Shown one piece after another: positions 1-12,519 of a DNA stretch of 64,000 nucleotides. The stretch is from Parus major (Eukaryota; Chordata; Aves; Passeriformes; Paridae): positions 2,740,619-2,804,618 of the forward strand of contig NC_031770.1 of the NCBI RefSeq assembly GCF_001522545.3, read 5' to 3'. Within the stretch, counting starts at the first letter, position 1. Each line of letters starts with the position of its first letter. The position numbers and the translations under genes are program-made. A model generated the notes under the pieces. It ran no database searches. It saw only the letters and a program-made list of their open reading frames with translations, and had not been told where the DNA came from.

Positions 1-2861
1 AATGAGTAACACTGCATAGGGATTATGGAGTGTCTCACAAAAAAAGAAAATAAGAGAAAAAGAAGTAATATATATCTGAGAAAAAAAGTAAAATTAAGGA
101 AAAAATAAAAAACACTGTAGGCAGGAAATAGACATCAATTTCTTGTGACTGCCACAATGGAAGCTAACGCCTGGGATGCCATCTTTTGTTAAGAGGCATC
201 AAATTGTTATGTAATTTAACAGCCTGATTGGCAGGGCAAATTTGAGCTAAAGTAAGGTGTGTGTACAGTTTGTCAGATTCCAGGGATAATCATTTGAAGC
301 TAATCCTTTTACTTTTCACACAGTCTTTACAGAAGTCTTTCCCTTCATGTTTGCATTATCTCAAATTGTTGGGCAGCTACGTGTGTATTTTTTGTATGTA
401 TGTGATAAATTTAATTTATAATTAATTTCTGGATTAAGACATCTAGGCAGGCAGAAGAATCCTCAGATGTTATTGTTTTCTGTGGGATGTGTTTCTTTTA
501 AAGCTTTAATAATCAGCAACTGAAGCCAAAGAGGTTCTTTTGACAGGATTGTTTTAGCAAACCTACAAGTCCAAGGAAATAGTTGAACTTTTCAGATATT
601 GTATGGTGAAAAGCAAAGTCATCCCAGTTCACTACTTCCCAGAAGGCTGTGTTAAAAGGTGTTTGGAATCTATAGAGTGATGTGTGTGCTTGTTGTTATT
701 TCAGATGTATAGGACAGGTTTATTAGCAGAAAGTTTATAAATCTGAAACACTCATGCTTTTTTTGGGTGCTGGGATGGGAGCTGAGCATTTTCTAAAACC
801 TAGAGAATACTGAGCACTTGAAACTGTGTCTGTGAGCTCATTTGGAAGTTGGGTTCATGATGAAAAAGCAATGCAAGCAGCATTAATATGACACTTAATT
901 AAAAACTATTGAGTATAAAGTGTTATGAATTTTGATCCTTATTAGAAAATGTGCTTTTTATTACGGCACATCCACACATCAGCAGAGCTCTTGGAAAAAA
1001 ATTTGGCTACTTCCAAAATAAATGATTGCTTAGCATAAATAAAATCAGTACCAGCTTACACAGCAATGCTACACCACCGTATTTAGTATTATTTCATTTG
1101 AAAATGCAAAGCAGTTGTTCCAGCATGGAATTTCTGGTTCCCAAGGATCCAATTAATGCTTTGGGGTTTTTTAACTCCTTAGATTTGAGGATCTGCTTCT
1201 AACCCAACTCTTCTCTGATGAGCTCTTGCACGTTGTATGAAGTTTGAAGTAAGTTGGAGACTGAGAACACAGTGATTGATCAAATGTGATCTGTTTTCCA
1301 CTGGTGGCAAAACACTTGCAACTTCCTTGGAAGAAATGGTGGAGTTTTTCATGCATTTCTTCTGTGAAATAGCTACTGTTGCTAAAATGTTTTGCACAGG
1401 GATGTAAAAACCAAATTATTTCTTAATCAGTGCTCTGTGTTTTGCTCAGACACAACAGCCCTGTATCCAGTGTGACTCAATGAGCTGATATTCCTTGGGA
1501 GAGCTCCCTGCCCTCTGCACTCAGGGTGGATGTGCCATCTGCATTGAAAGGGAACTCCCTGTCAGTGTTTCTGTGTCCTCCTTGCTCTGCAGTCAGTCTT
1601 TGAAGGGAAAACACGTGTTATTAAGTAATATCAAGATTATTAATATTGTCTGTTTGAACCACATTAGCGTCTGCTCAGTAATCTCTAAATGCTGTTACTT
1701 TTCAACAGCGTGCTGTAACAAATTAAAGTGCAACATGACTGTATACTTGCAAGGATCCCAATTCAGGAGGGGATTTCAGTCCTATTTTCATCATACCTCA
1801 GTGCATACCTTGCTGAAACGTGTTATCATCCCCATTAGACAAATGCAGCTGGAATTGTTGCAGTTCTATTCCACACATCAACACCTGCTCATTTCCTTTC
1901 TTATTAAAAATGGTTATGTACTGCAGTCTGGTCACATCTGAGAGGCTAAAAACAGGAATGAGAAGCAAATCCAGGATTTTGTAGCAGAACTGGAGCACAC
2001 CTTGCCAAGCATCACCTCCTCCAGCAGCTCTGTACGAGCTGGACCCTGGCATGTGTTTTCCACTGAAGACTCTTAGCATGTTGAGGCTGCTTTCTGTGAC
2101 CTAATGGTGATTTTAAATGGATAGATTTAACTAGAGAGGTTTTCTTGCACATGACCTTTAAAAGGGAAAAAGAACAATGTTAGCATTCTACCCAAACCCT
2201 GTAGTCTGTCACTTTGTGTACCATATCATTACTGGCAAAATTTAAAGGAAAACTGCCCCCATTTCACTCAGCCCAGCAATAGGAAAGTTCACAGGCTAAG
2301 AAGCACTTGTCACCGTTTTTTAAATTACAATTGGCATTCCTGAGGAAGCGGCCATTGTACTGAAATGTGATCTCTCTATTCTCTCTGTCTCTTGGCCAGC
2401 TGCTGTGGGCGGGGATGTCTGCACACACCCGCTCAGGACGTGCTACCTGAGTTACAAAAACGTGTCACCCCTCAAAGAGAGTGTTCCTGCTCCGTGCAGG
2501 GTGGCACAGGGTTGAAGCCCACGTTTCTACTAGGAAGGAACAGAGCTGTTCCAGGGTGGATTTGGGCTGGCTCAGGTTTTGGGCAGTTTGGTGTGCAGGG
2601 CATTTCTCCTGACTGGGATTTCCTGTTTCTTAATGTCCCCTTCAGTTAAATCCAGTGGCTCCCCAAGCTGTGTGGTTAAGAAAGCAGGTTTTCAGTCGGA
2701 AAGAGATGGCAAACCAACTCAGTGAATGTGGCATGAGATAGCAACTTGGGGGCAATCAGGTGCCCCACTTTGTGTCAATGGCCTGCTGACTTGGAGCTGT
2801 AAAGCTTTAAACACAAATCTTCTGCTTCCTATCTCCTGCTTTATTTCTTGTGCTGTGTTAT
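1..2861. other. Non-coding, AT-rich unique sequence
   Basis: No gene is supported here. The first 120 bases are strongly A-rich (about 39-117). The rest is ordinary AT-rich sequence with frequent stops in all frames. The longest open frame (1495-1941, plus) starts on a non-ATG codon, is cysteine- and serine-rich without any domain I recognise, and is overlapped by an antisense frame. A short stretch around 2310-2385 has the compositional look of conserved non-coding DNA, but it is too short to call. No polyadenylation or promoter arrangement is convincing. Confidence 0.6.
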
Positions 2862-3002
2862 CATCACAGAACAGCCTTGGTTGGAAGAGACCTTAAAGCT
2901 CAACCAATTCCACCTCCTGTCCAGGCAGGGACAGCTTCCACTACCCCATGTTGCTCCAAGCCCTGTCTAACCTGGCCTTGGACACTTCCAGGGATGGGGC
3001 AA
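2862..3002 (-). mobile_element. CR1 LINE fragment, 3' end only
   Basis: Read on the plus strand, this is the reverse complement of the 3' terminal part of an avian CR1 retrotransposon. It opens with the ATCACAGAA-type terminus, then the TTGGAAGAGACCTTAAA block, and ends in the CACTTCCAGGGATGGGGCA block in the usual order and spacing. Only about 140 bp remain, so it is a typical 5'-truncated insertion with no coding capacity. Bird CR1s are mostly dead, severely truncated copies. A short open frame over 2850-3044 is simply the translated repeat. The family assignment is secure; the subfamily cannot be told by eye. Confidence 0.9.
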
Positions 3003-4375
3003 ATATGTGTGGACTCTAAACAATTCAGGGTGCTGTGCTGTTAAATATCACAAATGCCAAATAAAAGTAGGACCCTGCAGAACTCATAGACTGTGATCAA
3101 ATCAAAGTTCTCAAGGTAGGAGTACATCCTGTGTTATCAAATGAGCAGTGGTTGCTTTAGAGGCAGGGAGATGAATGGCAGGCAGGTAGAAGAACAGCCT
3201 TGATGTGTTGCTCATGCCCTTTGTCTGGAGAAGGCCAGGGTGCTGCCCACTGACCCTCAGGAGTTTATTGTAGCTCATCTTTAGTCCTGGGTTCAGCAAA
3301 TGCTCACAAAGGGTGAGTGCACAGCTCACCTTGAACAGGGACAGAGGGGTCACCTCTAGGACAGCTGACATGGAAGGAAGAATATCAGACTGCAGACACC
3401 ATTCAGAAATCAAGAACAGCACCAATTGGGCATAAATCCAAATAAGGCAGAGATGGAATTGGGCACTTCTGATATAAAGTGTGCTCATAAAAGAGTAGGT
3501 CGGTGTCCACAGTTGTGTATTGGTTCAAACTTCTCTAAGGGCTCTCAGAATTTGCACTTCTGGCTGACCCACGGTTCAGCCAAGTGTTGTATTATCAAGC
3601 TGGTATTGAGGCCCTGATTATTGGGTTTGACATCATTTGTGATTATGGCATTGAGGAAGCTTAGCCTAGAGCACAGGGTGTATGAGTTCATCACTTGTTA
3701 AAATTGTTTTAAAGATCCACACAGATTATGTGCAATTAGCCAGGACTTCATCTGCCCTGAGCTGCACAAACTGTGTTTGAGACAGTGGATGTTGCTGATT
3801 CTTGTTGCTGAGGTTCTCGTTCTGTTGTGTTTCCACTGCATCTTCCCAAAGCTCTCTGGGCACCAGGCTCTTTCTTTGACCTAATGCAGGTGTTTTCAAA
3901 AGCTGTGCCCTCCTGTCACTCGGCCCAAGAGATCTTGATTATAATTAGAAAGAGTGAAAAGTACATTGAACTAAGATTTTCAGGCTGCTTTCTATACAGA
4001 CTTTTATATTGTTGACCTGAGAAAAACTGGCGTCATTTTTCTTTAAAGAAAATATTTTGCTCCTGGAAACATGAATTCTTTGGAATAATAGGTAAACTGT
4101 CCTTGTTGTTCATAAACATCTTATTTATGCATCTTCGCTGTTGTGATAAATTAACTGGGTTTGTTTTATATTTCCCTACAGTTTACTTTAAATAATCCTT
4201 CACAGTCTTTCACCACAAGACCACATAAGCTTCCTTTTTTAATACCCAGAATGCTGAAATAGCATTTTGAGCACAGACTGTAATGCATAACAAGTGTATA
4301 ATTTCTTATTGGGAATGCTGTGCAAAAACTTGTTTTCCTATCAGCCAGTCTAAATTTTTTGCTTAATTCACTAGA
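3003..4375. other. Non-coding unique sequence
   Basis: No gene is supported. The open frame at 3111-3488 (minus, 125 codons) has no recognisable motif and is overlapped by an opposing frame at 3426-3617. From about 4020 to 4375 the sequence becomes AT-rich with TAAT- and TTTATG-type words, reminiscent of non-coding regulatory DNA. Confidence 0.55.
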
Positions 4376-4397
4376 ACCCCTGTGTGTCTACAGGGGT
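4376..4397. other. Small perfect hairpin
   Basis: ACCCCTGT and ACAGGGGT form a perfect 8-bp stem around a 6-base loop (GTGTCT). It lies in AT-rich sequence and is immediately followed by AATTTATAATTAGAG. This is too short for a microRNA precursor. A structured DNA or RNA element is possible, but so is chance. Confidence 0.4.
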
Positions 4398-4568
4398 AAT
4401 TTATAATTAGAGCTGCAGCAGGCAGGATGCTGGAGAGGCATACGTTTATGGACAAGCCTGTTAGGCTCTGCTCCAGATCTGAGCCCCTACACGCCTCCAT
4501 TTGGCCAACAGCCTTCAAGCTGGGCTTACAGTTTAAAGAGGAACTTTTTGTGAGTAATTTGAAAAAGG

Positions 4569-4587
4569 AAAAAAAAAAAAAAAAAAA
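4569..4587. repeat. A19 homopolymer
   Basis: A run of 19 adenines, preceded by a short A-rich stretch. No recognisable retroposed sequence lies directly upstream, so this is a simple homopolymer rather than a demonstrable poly(A) tail of an inserted element. It breaks up the overlapping open frames in the area, which are therefore not credible as genes. Confidence 0.9.
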
Positions 4588-6090
4588 GAGCAAGCTCCTA
4601 AAGCTCTGGAGCCTTTGCACAGGAGCCAGGAGAGGGGTGTGCCTGCCTGTGTGTGTGAAATTATCCATCTGCATTACGCAGGGCTCTGCGCAGTTTGGTG
4701 CAGGAGGGATGTCTTGTATTCTGCTAAGCATCCTGCACATTTATGGCACTATATAAATAACAGTAATACAGCAATAATCTAAGTCATCCCATCAAGGTCT
4801 CACACTCCAAGGATTACTTGCATTACTCTGATTTTTAAGAGCGTCACATTGAAGAGGAGAGGAGGGAAAAGAGGGAATAAGAAGCCAGATCCTGTATTTG
4901 TGGCTGATTCAGCAGCTGAGGGTGAGCGTGGCTTTGCAGAGTACCAAAACTTCTTCATGCTGCCCAAAGAGCCTCCTGATGGTGCTTCTTATTTTTCTCA
5001 TAGATATTCCTACCACAAAACCACAGAACATGAAGAGTGTCGGGGAGGAGAGAGAAAAATGAAAGCAATGAGGCATGTGAATTGTGTCCTTTTGTTACTG
5101 CAAAAAGACAAGAGATGTTTTTATGTTCTCAGTACCACAGTCTGCTGGAACTGGTGGGCAAATCTTCATTGATTTTGGGTCAGGCTGGTGTCATCAGGCA
5201 ACGCCACGACCACGTTGCTTCCCACTGGCTACTTCCAAAGCAGAAGTTGTCCCTGTTGTTGCTATTGGTTTAAAACTGAGGCTCACCCTGGTGATATTTC
5301 CAGTCATCCTTATTTTTTTTTAAAAAAACTTTCTGTTCTCCCCCTCCCCAAGTCTTCAGCAGTGCTACCAAAATCTTCTACCTATGTCTGCCTGAGATTT
5401 CTTCATTAACATCCATTCAACTTTGGCTCATTAGCTTTACAGGCTTCCACAAGGAGAAGAAAATCTTTGCTGTTGGAATAGCTGTTTTCCTAATTCCCCC
5501 TTCTCTTCATCATGTCCTTAATTTATCCAGGAGTTTAAAACAGCCTTTATGCCTTTCAATAGGTATTGAATCATCTCTATTCTCCATAGCATTTGTCTAT
5601 TTCTTCAAAACATTGAATTATTTGCAGGTTAATCTTTTAAATGAGAACTAAATATTCTTGTGTAAATGCTTTCCAGAACTGTAGCATCTTGAATATAGAA
5701 TTGTTGTTTTGTCTTTAATGTGTAGTTTATGTTTGACTCAGTACATAAGCTTAGATTAAAAGACTGTGCATTTGCTGAAGAGGAAAGTCTCGGATCTTCC
5801 ACAATCCTTAATGTGGTCCAATTTTGATTCAGGAGACTCAAACTGTATCCCCTCAGTGCTCTTTATTCACCATCAAAAGTAATTCTTCGATTTGCAAGTG
5901 GCAACAAGAAAAAAAAATTAGATTAAAAATAATTGGACGAGGTGCTTTTCAGGAGAATTAATGTAACAAGAGCTGCTAAACTTATTGCACTTAAAAACAC
6001 AAATAAGAGTGTTGGACAGAAGTTGTCAGTAGGTGGTCTCTTAATATCTCACCAGTTTTGAAGTTATGAAAAGGAGCAAGACTTTTTGAA
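4588..6090. other. Non-coding unique sequence
   Basis: Nothing gene-like is supported. Several short plus-strand frames overlap between 4849 and 5409 in all three phases, which is the pattern expected by chance in a locally stop-poor stretch. A TATAAATA word occurs near 4750 but without other core-promoter signals or an initiating transcript that can be inferred. A TTTTTTTT-AAAAAAA junction lies near 5315. Confidence 0.5.
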
Positions 6091-6099
6091 ATCTAGAAA

Positions 6100-6830
6100 A
6101 GAAAGAAAGAAAAGCTAGAAACCGAGTGAAAGAGCAGAGTCGCAGCACCGGTGACCCGAGAAACCTCATTGCTCCACTTATACTGGCACAATGTCATGTT
6201 CTCAGCCACTCCATCACCAGCAAGGGGAAAAAAAAAGCTTTTCCTTTCCTTTTAGTCAAAGGCAGTGGGTAAGCAGAGCACGCGGTTCAGAGGGTCATTA
6301 AAAAGCATCAAAGGAGGCAGCCTCATGATGGTAATAAGACGGCTGCAAGGAAATAAAGTGGGCATTGATCTGCACTATCGAGTGTGACATTTTAACCGAA
6401 GCTAAAAGCCAAGAGCAGATCTAGCCCTCTTATTCATCTGCCTGCCTGTTTTAGTAAATTGTCTTTTTTTTCCTCCAACCAGTGGCCTCAGAGGTCACTT
6501 CATATTAGCTGGCTTGTTAATACCGAGGCAATCAATACTTAATCAACAAGTAATGGGATTTTGCAGTCATCCTGTATGATCTTTCAATAAAGCCCCGAAT
6601 CTATCTCAGCCCATTCAGAGCCTGACTAAAGGTGCACGATTGCTGCAGAGCAGGGATTTGATGGTCTGATGCTCTTAGGCTGATCTGCATCTGATTAAGA
6701 CACCATGCAGCCACTGTCCTTCACCCTTTTGTTCCTTTATCCCCGTATAATGTAGCATGGCACAGAAATTCGTCATCTTAGCTTTTAGATGCAACAGCAA
6801 AGGAATTAATATTTCCTTAGTGCATCATGA
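6100..6830. promoter_or_regulatory. Candidate conserved non-coding element (CNE-like block)
   Basis: This block stands out by eye from its surroundings. It is repeat-free and keeps scattered CpGs (near 6141, 6151, 6281, 6379, 6525, 6597, 6638). It is dense in homeodomain/GATA-like words such as TTAATACC, CAATCAATACTTAATC, CTGATTAAGA and CTTTCAATAAAGC, and it has no long open frame. That texture is typical of vertebrate developmental enhancers. It is a pattern judgement, not an alignment: confirmation needs comparison with chicken, other birds and mammals. If real, it would act as a cis-regulatory element for a gene outside the window. Confidence 0.4.
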
Positions 6831-6854
6831 TCCAGCCTCTTGGTCATGATATGA

Positions 6855-6890
6855 AACCAGAAAAAAAACAAACCAAAAAACAAACCAGCC
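6855..6890. repeat. A-rich simple sequence (AAAC type)
   Basis: A short run of A tracts interrupted by single C or CC (AAAACAAACC type). It is low-complexity sequence with no coding meaning. It sits at the edge of the CNE-like block, where it marks a change in texture. Confidence 0.75.
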
Positions 6891-9642
6891 AAGGGGGAGG
6901 GAAATGACAGGAGAGGCAGTGACAGGTTTCATGTACTGCCTTCGAAAACACACTTATAACGAATGGGTCCAAAACGGCTTTTTCATCTCTACCCTCTCTG
7001 TCCTCTCCGAGAAAGATCTGCTAATGCAGCACTCACTGGACAAGGCTGTGTGAGAACAGGTATTGCAGAGGGTTCAGGGGGTCGGGGAAAGGGAACAAAA
7101 GCCAAAATGACAGCTTCTGGAAGCATCCCTCTCTCCTCAGACCTTCGAGCCCATTGTTGAAAATGCTTGAGGGTAGCACTGTTACAGGCTGATTGTTTTA
7201 CCCACCCTGATGAAACTTCCCTCCTTCTGCCATTGCTCCCAGAAACTCTTATTTGTGCTAATACTGTCCAACAAGGAATCCTAAACAGATTCAGCTAAAA
7301 AAAACAAAAATAAAAACAAGCCACAATTTCTGCTGTCCAAAACTCACAACAAACGCGGGGAGAAAGAAAACCGTGTACATAAATGTTAGGGACCTGTGGC
7401 AAACTTCACAGGCTGTTTCCTGCTTCCGTGGACTTAGAACAAACATTAGTTGAGGAGGGATTAGCCTTTAGAAAGCTGCTATAAAGGCATGGGATGCAGT
7501 GCTTGCCATGCTGAAATAGGTGGGGTTTTTTCCCAAATGTGGTCTGTGCACAGGTGTACATGCCTGTGTCATCTTTAGACTTAAACATGTCCCACATTGA
7601 GTGATTTTTATACATGGGAAGAAGTATCAGTGGGTCTGTTCAAAGAAAAGGCTGTGGTGTTCTCAGCTGGGTCTGTAGAGAGAGGGAGATGTAGCACCCC
7701 TTTGAAATCTCTGTGATTAAGAATAAATGCTCTGATTAAGACCAAGCTTGACCACATCATGTTAACACCTTGTTCCTTGGGGCGACATGTGACAGGGATT
7801 AAGAGTTAGTGGGGAAAAAGAAAAGCAAAATATAATTATGTTAACAGAGACAAGAGAAAATAGCAATATGGGAGTATGAAATAAGAGTGATTACTGATAA
7901 TAAACATGGTGTTTAATGCACTTCCAAGGGGGCACCTGCTCCTTCAGGGCAGCAGTGATGTGGCCAGGGCTGTGCCAGGCAGGATTGTACAATTCCACAT
8001 TGCACAATTGTCCATGGAATACAGACCTGGTGTTTGTGCCTTTCTGTCACTGCCACTCCTGGCAGCAGGGTAATGCACAGTGTTCCTGTGTATGAAAACA
8101 CATTCTTCTGAGTCACTTTGTGGTTTATTTTTGTGGATATGAATTTCTGAAAACCGAGCCTGAGTTTCCCATTTTCTGCTCTCCTTGGGGGCTCAGGATT
8201 TCACACAGCTCCAAGCCTTTCTGTCACTCCTGAGCTGCCATTTTCTCCCAGCCTGTTGAATTTGTTTCGGCTCCACTCCCTGCTCACACAGTGTGCTGTG
8301 AGGGGATGTGGGCCGGGGATGTGTCCTGCCTGTCCCATTGAACAAACGCAGGAGGGAGCTGCCTCAGATGTGAGCTGTCCCAGGCATCTTTGTGGCAGGC
8401 TGCAAATGCCACCCCTGGAGCTTAGGAGGTGCATGCTGGTTGCATCCCAGGTGGCCACTGCAGAGAGGAGAGAAACAGCAGCTCAGGCACAGCCTGCTCC
8501 TGTTGCACACACCGAGGAGATATTTTTAAATTACCTCTGGGGTATTTTGGTTGGCACTGAGAGTGAAAGGAGCTCACAGGTTCACATCCTTTTCTCTAAT
8601 AGGGATGGCAGAGGAGGACTCTCGTATTTTGGTGTGGAAGCAGACCAGGGTATGGCTGTGACTGCTTTGTTTTCTCCGAGTTTCCCTTGGGTGCTGTGAA
8701 TTTTGCGACTTGGGTGCAGGCAGGAAGGGTAGGAAGAGCCAGTTGCTCCAGCAGGATCAGCTGTGGGGATTGCTGGGCTGGGCAGTGCATGTGCAGGGAG
8801 CACCTTCCCACAGCAGGTTCATTTCTCCCCAGAGAGATCCCCAAGGATGTGTTCGTGCCCAATGGTTGAGTGCTGCAGGTGCTCCCATCCCAGTGGGCAC
8901 TGAAAACAGGAGGAGAGTGTTTTTATGCTCACATAAAAGTCAGGATCAACTTGGGCCAATGAGTGATGTTGGGCAAAAATCAGGATTGGCCCACAGATCA
9001 GTCCAATCCTTTAATCAGAGTGAATTGAACTCTAATCTACTTGTTGGCAATGAACAAATAGGCAGTGTGGAATATTGGTGATGTTCTGTTTCATGGATAT
9101 GTGTGTTTGTGTGGAGTATGGGAGTGTGAGTTAAAATTAGAGCTTTGTGAGCCCTGTATGGTTCCATGTATGACAAGGTTTGCAAACTGATCCACGTTTC
9201 TTGATTTGCAGGGGCTGGAAACCACCCAAACCTCGTAGATTTGTTTGAAGGGGTTTGTGTGATGTGGGGATGGGAGCTTCATCTGCACTTGCTCACTTGC
9301 ATTTTCTCTGAGCTAACCTTCCCAAGATAAGGCATGAAGATCTTAGGGGGGGTTGTGGTGGATGGGAGCATGGAAAGCAGATAATGCTTTTGGCTTCACT
9401 GGTTGTCCCAACAAATGTTTGGTTTCATGAGGTATATTTCCTTTTTGAAAAGATGGTCTTTCATCTCCTTGTTCTTCTCCAGCCCAGTGTTGCTTGTGTT
9501 CCACAGCTGCTTCCTGGATGGATCTTGGGTCCCATATTCATTCTCACCTCCTTAAAATATTGACAGAGACACCCTGAGAAATTGCTTCATCTTTGATTCT
9601 GATTCCTGTGGAAGGACTGTGGAGACAACTGGTGTACTGCTT
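6891..9642. other. Non-coding unique sequence
   Basis: No gene is supported. Between 8200 and 9081 several frames of 60-147 codons overlap on both strands. The longest (8256-8699, plus, 147 codons) begins on ATG but has no signal peptide, domain or neighbouring splice structure I can defend. GC content is somewhat higher here, which lengthens chance frames. Confidence 0.55.
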
Positions 9643-9666
9643 AGCTATGAAGCTTGCTTCATAGCT
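9643..9666. other. Near-perfect 24-base palindrome
   Basis: AGCTATGAAGC is followed by a TT spacer and then its exact reverse complement GCTTCATAGCT. The arms are 11 bp and the spacer 2 bases, with no mismatch. Flanking bases do not extend the symmetry. No transposon ends or target duplications are visible on either side. It could be a dimeric protein-binding site, a cruciform-prone spot, or a scar of local inverted duplication. Confidence 0.85.
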
Positions 9667-11433
9667 TTTATGTTAATTGGAGGTAATTGTCACTTTAAAA
9701 GGGACCCTGGGATATGTCTCACCTTGATGACAGAACAGGGAACCACTTTGTAGTGGCTTATGTAGCAGTGGAAGAGATAGGCAAGGAAGAACCAGCTGAA
9801 TCATCAAATGTAACAAATGTAAGCTACCAGCAATGCAGGATGATTTGTAACATACGTGGAGAGCTGTGAAAATCCTTCCTGTGGCACTTGCTTTGGCCTG
9901 CTGTATATACAGCTCCTGAAGTCACTGCTTACCTTGCCCAGGAAGATTTACCTGGTAGCTCTTAAATGCTCACAATAAAGCCAAGAATGTCCTCCTTTGG
10001 CTAAACTTCAAACCTTCCAATCCCATGCTGTGCCATGTGGTCAGTAACTGCTGTGGGACAGGATTGGAGAGACAGGCAGGCACATTTCTCTGCAAGCTGG
10101 AGACATTTTCTCTTTTGTAGAGCATCTGCTCAGGATTTGAAGCAGTAGCTGAGCAGTCTTCAGTGTCTCCCTCTGTAGCAGATGGCAATCAGCAAACCCT
10201 TGCACATCTCTCTCCTGGGCTGTAGCTCTGTGCTGCCAGAATCCATAGGGGCTGTAATGACCATGTAAATTCCATGTTGCCATGGCCAAGGCGGCTCTGT
10301 CCTGCTGCAACCCTGGTTTCCAGGTCACTCCAGCTTGTCCTGAGCTGAGAGAACCCATGCTGTGCTCTGCCAGCTGAACTTTGCTGCTCTGGTGCTGTTT
10401 AGGGGAGATGCTGTGGGGTTTAACCCCGCTGATACTTATGGCTGTGGGAGGAAGCTGAAGGTGTTGCTAATACTGTGCAGTAGTGGGTCCTTAAAGCAAA
10501 GAGAGGAATAAAGTTGCAGTTTTTGACAGTTGTCCTGGCTCACTGTTCCGCATGGTGAGTAAGTTTTGAGCTGAATCTCTCGTTCCTGTTGGGCAGGCAG
10601 CTTAACTGGCCATCCTTGAGCGTTGCAGGTTTAACTGGGAGGATTAGCAATTGCTCTGGACAGTGTTGCTGCTACCAGGGGGGTTTGAACTCGGAGTGGG
10701 AAAGATCAACAAAGTGTCTCGTGTGCTTTTTGTAAGCGATGACAGACTACAGCGACTTACCGGGAGGCTATATTAGGGAGAAATCTTCCATGGAGTTTGG
10801 AATGGGATAAGGGAAAAGTGGAGATAGGCAAGAATATGTGACTATTTTTGTCCATCAGCCAGATACCTATTGGTCAGTTTGTTGCAGGGGGTGCCTGGAA
10901 AGGTCAGGAGCTCAGTGAGCAGTGCTGCAAAACATGCCTGGGCTGAACCAAAACATTCATTCCTGTGTAAACCAGGCAATCTCACATCTATCAGCTGTGA
11001 GCTGCAGCAGGGACAAGGACTGTCCTGTCCCTGTGTTAGGGACATGTCACTACTAGTCAGCTATGACACTCTCATCAGTTCCACAAAACAGCCGTGTTTT
11101 CTGCAGCATCTCGTTCCTTTTCTGCCGGGTTTTTCCAGGGAGTGCTTTGGGCTGAGCTGTGCTCCTTGCACATAAAGCAGCCTCCAGAGTCTGACCCCTC
11201 TGCACCGAGACAGGACAATGGCAGTGCGACCTGCATTACTCAAATTCCAGCCTTCAGAGAGCTGTCATCAGCGTGCCTGGAAAATTAATGTCATTACGCT
11301 GTCGCTCGAGGCTTGGCACGGCTGCTTCCCTGCCTGGGAGAGGGAGCCTCGGTGGGAAGTGAATATCCTGCTGCAAGGCAGGCACAGGCACTGCCCACAG
11401 CTGATGGGGCATTTGTCTTCATGAATTTTGCAC
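9667..11433. other. Non-coding unique sequence
   Basis: No gene is supported. Frames at 9970-10188 and 10041-10358 (minus) overlap in different phases. Frames at 10842-11288 overlap on both strands. None has a recognisable motif. Confidence 0.55.
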
Positions 11434-11454
11434 GTGTGTGTGTGTGTGTGTGTG
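11434..11454. repeat. (GT)n microsatellite
   Basis: A perfect GT dinucleotide run of about ten and a half units. It is likely length-polymorphic in populations. The run accounts for the repetitive Thr-His and Val-Cys tracts in the overlapping short open frames here, which confirms that those frames are artefacts. Confidence 0.95.
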
Positions 11455-12494
11455 AGCTTTTGTGTGCTTGCAGTGGTTCCTGGGCTCTGTGCTAACTGTT
11501 CTTCCATGTGGAATTGTGGACAATTTCCTATTTCCACTGGGCATTATCTTGAGCAAGAAGGGTGGGGGTGTAGCAGATTTTCTTCCCTCTTGATTTAAAT
11601 GCATTTCTTCCACTGTCCTTCCTTTCCTTTCAACCTTTTTATTTTTTTAGGGTTTCTTGACATGAAACAAACTGTTCCATGTCATTTCATAGTGTTAAAG
11701 CCAGTGAATGGAGTCATGAATGTATTTCTTGTCCTTGACAGCAGTGGCACTCAGCAAACTGAATAACAGTTTGACTATGCAAGGGTTCTGAGCATCCTCA
11801 CATCCAGCCTTTGGAGTAACTTTGGTTTTGTTTGTAGGTAGGTAGAAAAGCTTCCAAGCTTCTCTTCTGAAGTGCTGAGAGAACTGTGTGTGGCTTTCAC
11901 AGCAAGCCTCATCCTACAAGTCAGCAAGTCACGGAAATCTTGCCTGACACAGGGAGCTTTCAGGGCAGGGACAAGCACTCAGTAATGAAGAAAACTTCAA
12001 AATGGCACAATCTTGCAGCCAGGCACCTCCTGTGTGATGAAGCAGCTAAGGAGTCTACACAAACTAGTATCAGCACACAATAACTGAGTACATGACATTA
12101 GCCAACAAACATCCTCTCTGGGTGTTATTTGTTCATTTGCATTACAGATATCCAGATCAATAAGACCAGATTCCTAACTCTTCACCTTCCTTTTGAGTAT
12201 CAATAGATAAAGTCCCGTTTCATATAAATAAACAGATAACATAAACTAAATAAAGAGAAGAGTCTGAAATGCACTTAAAAATACACAAGAAGGCAGCTTT
12301 GCTCTGGTACTTCTAGCACACACCCACAGATCTGCTCTGTAAACTCTCACTGCCCAGTGAATTGTTCCTCAAAAAGTAACAAAACAGCTGACATAGGGCA
12401 CTGACCTCTGTTTGACAGGGGCTCCTCTGAGTGTTTCTGCTGATGGCCCACTCAGTCACAAGTACAGAGAGCCCTCGCCTTTTATTTGCTTTTG
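11455..12494. other. Non-coding unique sequence
   Basis: Nothing gene-like. The stretch around 12080-12290 is AT-rich, with ATAAATAAACAGATAACATAAAC-type texture that slightly resembles regulatory DNA, but not strongly enough for a separate call. Confidence 0.5.
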
Positions 12495-12519
12495 ATATAT
12501 ATATATATATATATATATA
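12495..12519. repeat. (AT)n microsatellite
   Basis: A perfect AT dinucleotide run of about 12.5 units. A short frame over it would read alternating Ile-Tyr, a translation artefact. It is a likely polymorphic marker. Confidence 0.95.

Noticed and set aside
2850..3044. Short plus-strand open frame
   Set aside because: It is the translation of the CR1 fragment read on the wrong strand.
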